From positions 1 through 27,687 of the forward strand of contig JAADGU010000064.1 in assembly GCA_013152195.1 (NCBI GenBank): DNA of 27,687 nucleotides. Reading direction: 5' to 3'. Within the stretch, counting starts at the first letter, position 1, and the number at the start of each line of letters is the position of its first letter. The stretch is from Nitrospirota bacterium. GTDB taxonomy: Bacteria > Nitrospirota > Thermodesulfovibrionia > Thermodesulfovibrionales > JdFR-85. A program made the translations under genes and the position numbers. Under the pieces are notes generated by a model, which was not told where the DNA came from, did no database searches, and saw only the letters and a program-made list of their open reading frames with translations. This document shows positions 23,823-27,687 of this stretch, piece after piece.

Positions 23823-24530
23823 CTAAAACGAGTGAGAGCTCTTCATCAGGAGCCCTACCCCAAGATATGTAAACAGGACAACAAGGTATCCTGCAATCCC
23901 TGTTATTACGATCTTCTTTCCCAGCCACCACGGCCTGAACCTGAGGTGGAGATAGAGGGTGTAGGTGAGCCACAGGAGCGTGGTCCATATCTCCTTTGGT
24001 GTCCACAACCAGTATGTTCCCCAGGCAAGAAAGGCCCATATGCCGCCAAAGACCATGGAGAGCGAAAAGATGAGATATCCTATGAGTATGGCCTTGTACT
24101 GCAGGGCTTCGGTATCACTGTCTGAGAGAAACAGATACCGCAGTCCCAGGATTGCACCTATGCCGAAGAGCCCGTAAGAGAAGAACGACAGCACCACGTG
24201 GAGCTCAAACCAGTATGTCTTGAGCACAGGGGGCAGTGGAGTATTCACCTGCGGTGACAGATAGCCCAGAATGGCGAATGCAGCTGCAAGTACTGCCATT
24301 GACTCCAAAAATCCCTTTTTCTCCTTAAGAGATAAATAGAAAGGGACACTGAATACAGCGGTAGAGAAGGAGAGAAAGGTCAGGGTATCGTGAAGCCCTA
24401 CAAGGGGAAGCCTGCCCACGGCTATCCCTCTTGAAAGTATGTATGCCCCCTGAAACAGGATGGCAGCATGGAAGAAAGGCCTCCAGAACAGGCTGGCCAG
24501 ATAGAGCACAAAGGAGAAGACCGCTATCAT
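23823..24530 (-). CDS. ccsA: CcsA/CcmC-type heme-handling membrane protein
   Basis: CcsA presents heme to apocytochrome c together with ResB. The 235 residues are mostly hydrophobic helices, with likely heme-ligand histidines at His47 (GLHDTL) and His111 (ELHVVLSFFSYG), and the tryptophan-rich heme loop at about 168-182 reading AWGTYWLWTPKEIW. The loop keeps WGxYWxW and PKE but has Thr177 where Asp is usual. The ATG overlaps the stop of the preceding glcD-like gene in an ATGA arrangement, so the genes are coupled. The partner resB-like gene follows after a 233-base gap that holds an inverted-repeat element. The length fits the short CcsA/CcmC type. Confidence 0.88.
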   Translation of the reverse strand: MIAVFSFVLYLASLFWRPFFHAAILFQGAYILSRGIAVGRLPLVGLHDTLTFLSFSTAVFSVPFYLSLKEKKGFLESMAVLAAAFAILGYLSPQVNTPLPPVLKTYWFELHVVLSFFSYGLFGIGAILGLRYLFLSDSDTEALQYKAILIGYLIFSLSMVFGGIWAFLAWGTYWLWTPKEIWTTLLWLTYTLYLHLRFRPWWLGKKIVITGIAGYLVVLFTYLGVGLLMKSSHSF

Positions 24531-25871
24531 GGGAATACCTTGCCCGGATTCAGGATGTTCTTGTGATCAAAGAGCTTTTTTATCCCCCGCATGAGGTCCA
24601 TCTCTGAAGGCCTTATCTCCATCTCGATATACTCAGCCTTTGTAAGCCCGACTCCATGTTCACCCGAGATGGTACCGCCAAGCCTCAGGGTCTCGGAAAA
24701 TATCTTTTTGACCAGGGAGAGTGTATTCCTCCGCGTTCTCTTCATCAACCATGATATTTACGTGGATATTACCGTCACCTGCATGACCAAAGCTCACTAT
24801 CTTTATGCCGTTCTCTTCTGACAGCTTTCTCAGGAAGATGAGCATATCAGGTATCCTTGTCCTTGGCACAACAATATCCTCGCTTATCTTGGTCGGTGCT
24901 ATACGGTGAAGTGCCGGGGAAACGGCCCTCCTGCATTCCCAGAGGTTATTTCTTGATGCGTTATCCTCAGCAACGGTTACCTCGGCCCCATGGGCTGTGC
25001 AGATCTCCACAACCTTCTGAGACTCCCTCTGTACGGTCTTGAGATCACCGTCAAGCTCTATAATGAGCAGCGCCTCTGCATCCCTGAGGCCGCAGGGATT
25101 GTAGGATTCGGCAGCCTGGATGGCCTCCCTGTCCATAAACTCAAGGGTTCGGGGAATCACCTTTGAAGATATGATTCTTGAGACCACATCGCCCGAGGCC
25201 CTCAGGTCGTCAAAAGATACAAGGAGTGTGATGATGCTCTGAGGCTCGGGGAGTATCTTAAGACGTATCCCGGTTATGGTGGACAGTGTCCCTTCCGAGC
25301 CCACGAGGAGGCTCTTCAGGTTGTAACCAACAACGCCCTTGGGCGTCCTCACTCCCGTCTGAATGAGCCTTCCGTCAGGCAATACAGCCTCAAGGGCCAT
25401 AACATAGTCTCCGGTAACACCATATTTTATTGCTCTTGGCCCGCCTGCATTTTCCGCCACATTACCACCAATGGTACAGAAATTCATGCTTGCAGGGTCC
25501 GGGGGATAAAAATATCCCCTTGTGCCGAGCTCTTTCTGGAGCCGCCCGTTTATAACCCCGGGCTCTACAAGGACCGTCAGATTATCAGTATCTATCTCAA
25601 GTATCCTGTCCATCCTTTCAAGACTGATGACAATACCGCCCCTGCAAGGCACAGCACCACCCGTGGTACTGGTTCCAGCGCCCCTGGGAACAAGGGGGAT
25701 ATCGTTTTCATAGGCGAATTCAGAGACCTTTACTACATCTTCCGTCTCCTCAGGCCATACAACTGCCGCCGGCATCCCCTGGATCCCTGATGCATCAAAA
25801 CCATAGCAGACAAGGTCCTCCGGGGAGGTGCTCACGTTATCTCTTTTTAATAGTCTGTAGAGTCGCTGCAT
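24527..25871 (-). pseudogene. glcD: GlcD-like FAD-linked oxidase, frameshifted near the C-terminus
   Basis: The family uses FAD to oxidise 2-hydroxy acids such as glycolate or D-lactate. The N-terminal FAD-binding domain has PRGAGTSTTGGAVP and GGNVAENAGGPRAIKYGVTGDY; the C-terminal domain has SFGHAGDGNIHVNIMVD. The first frame runs from 25871 to about 24725 and then reads nonsense to a stop at 24660. The correct continuation, TLSLVKKIFSETLRLGG and the conserved SGEHGVGLTKAEY, lies in another frame and ends at 24527. A net gain of one base, or loss of two, near 24720-24735 explains this. The downstream frame still overlaps the ccsA start as ATGA, so the break looks recent or artificial. The gene overlaps the PilZ gene by 25 bases. 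Confidence 0.85.
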
Positions 25872-26203
25872 TCCTTAAGATGGTCGATTATTTTCTGGAG
25901 TTCTGATTTTCTCTTGTCCGACAAACGGACAAATTTTACTGCAACTTCGTATACAGGCTGAAAATCACTCTGTATCTGTCTGCTCTCTTTCAGGTTTGAC
26001 CTTATTACACTGCCATCAAGGCCTACCCTGGCATCGCCGATGTTCAGATTAACACGACACCTGCTGTTTGTATTCAACTTTTTTGTTATCATAAAAAGCA
26101 TTCCATTAAGGCTGATATCTATTATCTCAATATCAGCCTTTAGGATAATATTGCCTTCCACATTGCCCTGGACACTAAACCTTTTAAACTTTCTTCTTTC
26201 CAT
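25847..26203 (-). CDS. PilZ domain protein (c-di-GMP binding)
   Basis: PilZ domains bind c-di-GMP. The 118-residue protein consists of the single domain, with the RxxxR motif in RRKFKRF (residues 3-9) and DxSxxG in DISLNG (about 29-34). Both c-di-GMP contact motifs are intact. There is no other output domain, so it likely acts by binding a partner. The window also encodes a diguanylate cyclase and pilus motor genes, but nothing links them directly. The ATG has only a weak ribosome site, and the gene overlaps the start of the glcD-like gene. Confidence 0.93.
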   Translation of the reverse strand: MERRKFKRFSVQGNVEGNIILKADIEIIDISLNGMLFMITKKLNTNSRCRVNLNIGDARVGLDGSVIRSNLKESRQIQSDFQPVYEVAVKFVRLSDKRKSELQKIIDHLKECSDSTDY

Positions 26204-26274
26204 AAAAAAATCCGTTCAGCCTGTCAAAACAATCTCATTTTATATCTTGAGAACCTGCATAATAACAGGTATCC

Positions 26275-27687
26275 TCAGACAAATTCCATTGACAGGACTT
26301 TTGAGATGCCAGGCTCCTCCATGGTAATCCCGTACAGGTAATCAGCAGCTTCCATTGTTATCCTGTTGTGGGTTATTACTATAAACTGTATATTTACCGA
26401 CAGGTCTTTTATCATGGCCTTGAACCTCTCTGTATTGGTCTCATCAAGTGGTGCATCCGCCTCGTCAAGGATACACAGCGGGGTGGGTTTCAAAAGAAAG
26501 CCGGCAAAGAGGAGCGACAGGGCTGACAGGGCCTTCTCCCCGCCTGAAAGGAGGTTGAGATTCTGGAGTCTCTTCCCCGGCGGCTGGACTATTATGTCAA
26601 TGCCTGACTCAAGGATATCGGCCTCATCAGTAAGTCTGAGCTCTGCACTGCCCCCTCCAAAAAGGAGTCTGAAGACCTCACCGAATTTCTGGTTCAGCAT
26701 GTCAAAGGCATCCTTCAGACGCTTCCTCGTGGTCCTGTTTATGCGTGTAATGGCCTCCTGAAGCTCTGCAATGGACTGGACTATATCCTCATGCTGACCG
26801 GCAAGAAACTCATGCCTTTCTTTCAGTTCCCTGTATTCATCCAGGGAGCCGAGATTCACATGCCCCATTGCCTGTATCTTCTCCCTCAACTCCGGGGCCT
26901 TCCTGTAGTCTTCCTCTTCAGCTTCAGAAGTGGATATCTCTGTACTGACAAGGTCTACCTGGTATTTTTCCCTTATACCGTCAACAAGATTCGAGATTTT
27001 CAGAAGCAGCTCTGCCTTTAAAACTTCCTTCTCGTGCACCTCATTGCCAAGCCTCTCAATCTCCTGCCTCTCTCTCTTCAGGGCTTCATCGTCGGCAATA
27101 AGGCTCTCACGCTCATCCCTTATAGCATCTCTCTTTTCAGACAGCCTCTGCCTGAGCGCACCGGCACCATTAACGGCCTCTTTCAGTCTCTCCTCCAGTC
27201 CTGCTGAGCTATCCCTCTTCTGCTGCACGATTCTGCTGTTATTCTGTATCTCTTCATTAAGTACCCTCTCTTTCTTCTGAAGACCGGTTACTTCCCTCTG
27301 AAGAGCTTCCTTCTCCCTCATTATGGAGCTGAGTCTTTCGGTATATCCGTTTATCTCAACCTTCAGGTCAGTCAGCAGATGCCTCTTTGCATCAATCCCG
27401 GAACGCCTCACAGAGAGTTCTTCCTGCAGGATGCTGAGCCCTGATTCGATTGTCCGCTTGTGCTCCTCCTCGGAAGCAACCTCCTCTTTCTTCCTTGAAA
27501 TATCCGCTTCAATGCCATTGAGCTCCTTATGCAGCTCCTCTATGTCCAGGTGTATGAACCCGAGTTTCTTCTCCAGTCTCTCCCTGTCCTCAACGAACCT
27601 CCGCTCAGACGCCTGAAGCAGGGAGAGCTCCTTTTCATGGGATACGATCCCGGAGTCTACCTCCCTGAGGAGGGATTTTAACTCCTC
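26275..27687 (-). CDS. smc: Chromosome segregation protein SMC, C-terminal part
   Basis: SMC dimers organise and segregate the chromosome with ScpA/ScpB. The window holds the last 470 codons; the frame stays open to the window edge, so the 5' end lies outside. The visible part is a long coiled coil rich in Glu, Lys and Leu (about the first 320 residues) followed by the C-terminal ATPase lobe: the ABC signature LSGGEKALSALSLLFA, Walker B with LCILDEADAPLDETN, and the His switch VITHNR. The closing MEEPGISKVLSMEFV is typical. PilZ and the glcD-like gene follow on the same strand. An apparent GTG at 27411 is internal, not a start. Confidence 0.96.
   Translation of the reverse strand, partial: EELKSLLREVDSGIVSHEKELSLLQASERRFVEDRERLEKKLGFIHLDIEELHKELNGIEADISRKKEEVASEEEHKRTIESGLSILQEELSVRRSGIDAKRHLLTDLKVEINGYTERLSSIMREKEALQREVTGLQKKERVLNEEIQNNSRIVQQKRDSSAGLEERLKEAVNGAGALRQRLSEKRDAIRDERESLIADDEALKRERQEIERLGNEVHEKEVLKAELLLKISNLVDGIREKYQVDLVSTEISTSEAEEEDYRKAPELREKIQAMGHVNLGSLDEYRELKERHEFLAGQHEDIVQSIAELQEAITRINRTTRKRLKDAFDMLNQKFGEVFRLLFGGGSAELRLTDEADILESGIDIIVQPPGKRLQNLNLLSGGEKALSALSLLFAGFLLKPTPLCILDEADAPLDETNTERFKAMIKDLSVNIQFIVITHNRITMEAADYLYGITMEEPGISKVLSMEFV

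Noticed and set aside
23655..24125. 156-codon plus-strand open frame
   Set aside because: It lies opposite ccsA, has no recognisable motif, and begins inside the hairpin element; ccsA has clear family features.
24527..24748. A separate 73-residue gene
   Set aside because: Its sequence is the conserved C-terminus of the GlcD family, displaced by a frameshift.
1..27687. CRISPR array, tRNA, rRNA or prophage
   Set aside because: No evenly spaced repeats, tRNA-like cloverleaf or conserved TTCGA loop, or phage genes were seen on reading both strands by eye.

Overview
This window reads as ordinary chromosomal core sequence from an anaerobic or microaerophilic, diderm-type bacterium of moderate GC content. 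The gene set is a type IV pilus motor cluster with a PilS/PilR pair, a CIRCE-controlled groESL operon, an N-ATPase-type atpD-atpC, FdhD, and ResB/CcsA system II cytochrome c biogenesis. It fits the Nitrospirota or former Deltaproteobacteria best. That placement is an inference from gene content and general look, not from a search.

Layout, left to right. 17-2893 (+): a cysteine-rich ferredoxin-like protein, a DUF523 protein, a rhomboid protease, and a zinc-ribbon/receiver protein behind a leader that can fold in two ways. 2973-5172 (+): a sigma70-like promoter with a perfect CIRCE operator, then groES, groEL and a strong terminator. 5207-8561 (+): mltG, ispG, panC and a small thioredoxin-fold-like gene. 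8582-10633 (-): atpQ/atpI-like, atpC and atpD of N-ATPase type, without the other subunits. 10745-18123 (+): pilB (frameshifted), pilT, pilC, pilS, pilR, with no pilA beside them. 18137-21226 (-): fdhD, a membrane GAF-GGDEF diguanylate cyclase, a Nudix hydrolase and a HIT protein. 21423-22772 (+): a YihY/BrkB membrane protein. 22782-27687 (-): in transcription order the 3' part of smc, a PilZ gene, a frameshifted glcD-like FAD oxidase, ccsA and a resB-like gene with a frameshifted end. A hairpin-rich 205-bp element bounded by inverted repeats lies between ccsA and resB.

Functional links. PilB and PilT are the extension and retraction ATPases working with the platform protein PilC. PilS/PilR would normally drive sigma54-dependent pilin transcription. 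The diguanylate cyclase and the PilZ protein could supply and read c-di-GMP. CcsA and ResB together form the system II heme ligation machinery.

No CRISPR array, tRNA, rRNA, transposase or phage gene was seen. I did not find a convincing wholly new system. The most useful oddities are the incomplete N-ATPase cluster, three independent frameshifts in otherwise well-conserved genes, the hairpin-rich inverted-repeat element, which shares a module with the groESL leader, and the two-way foldable ribosome-binding site before the zinc-ribbon/receiver gene.
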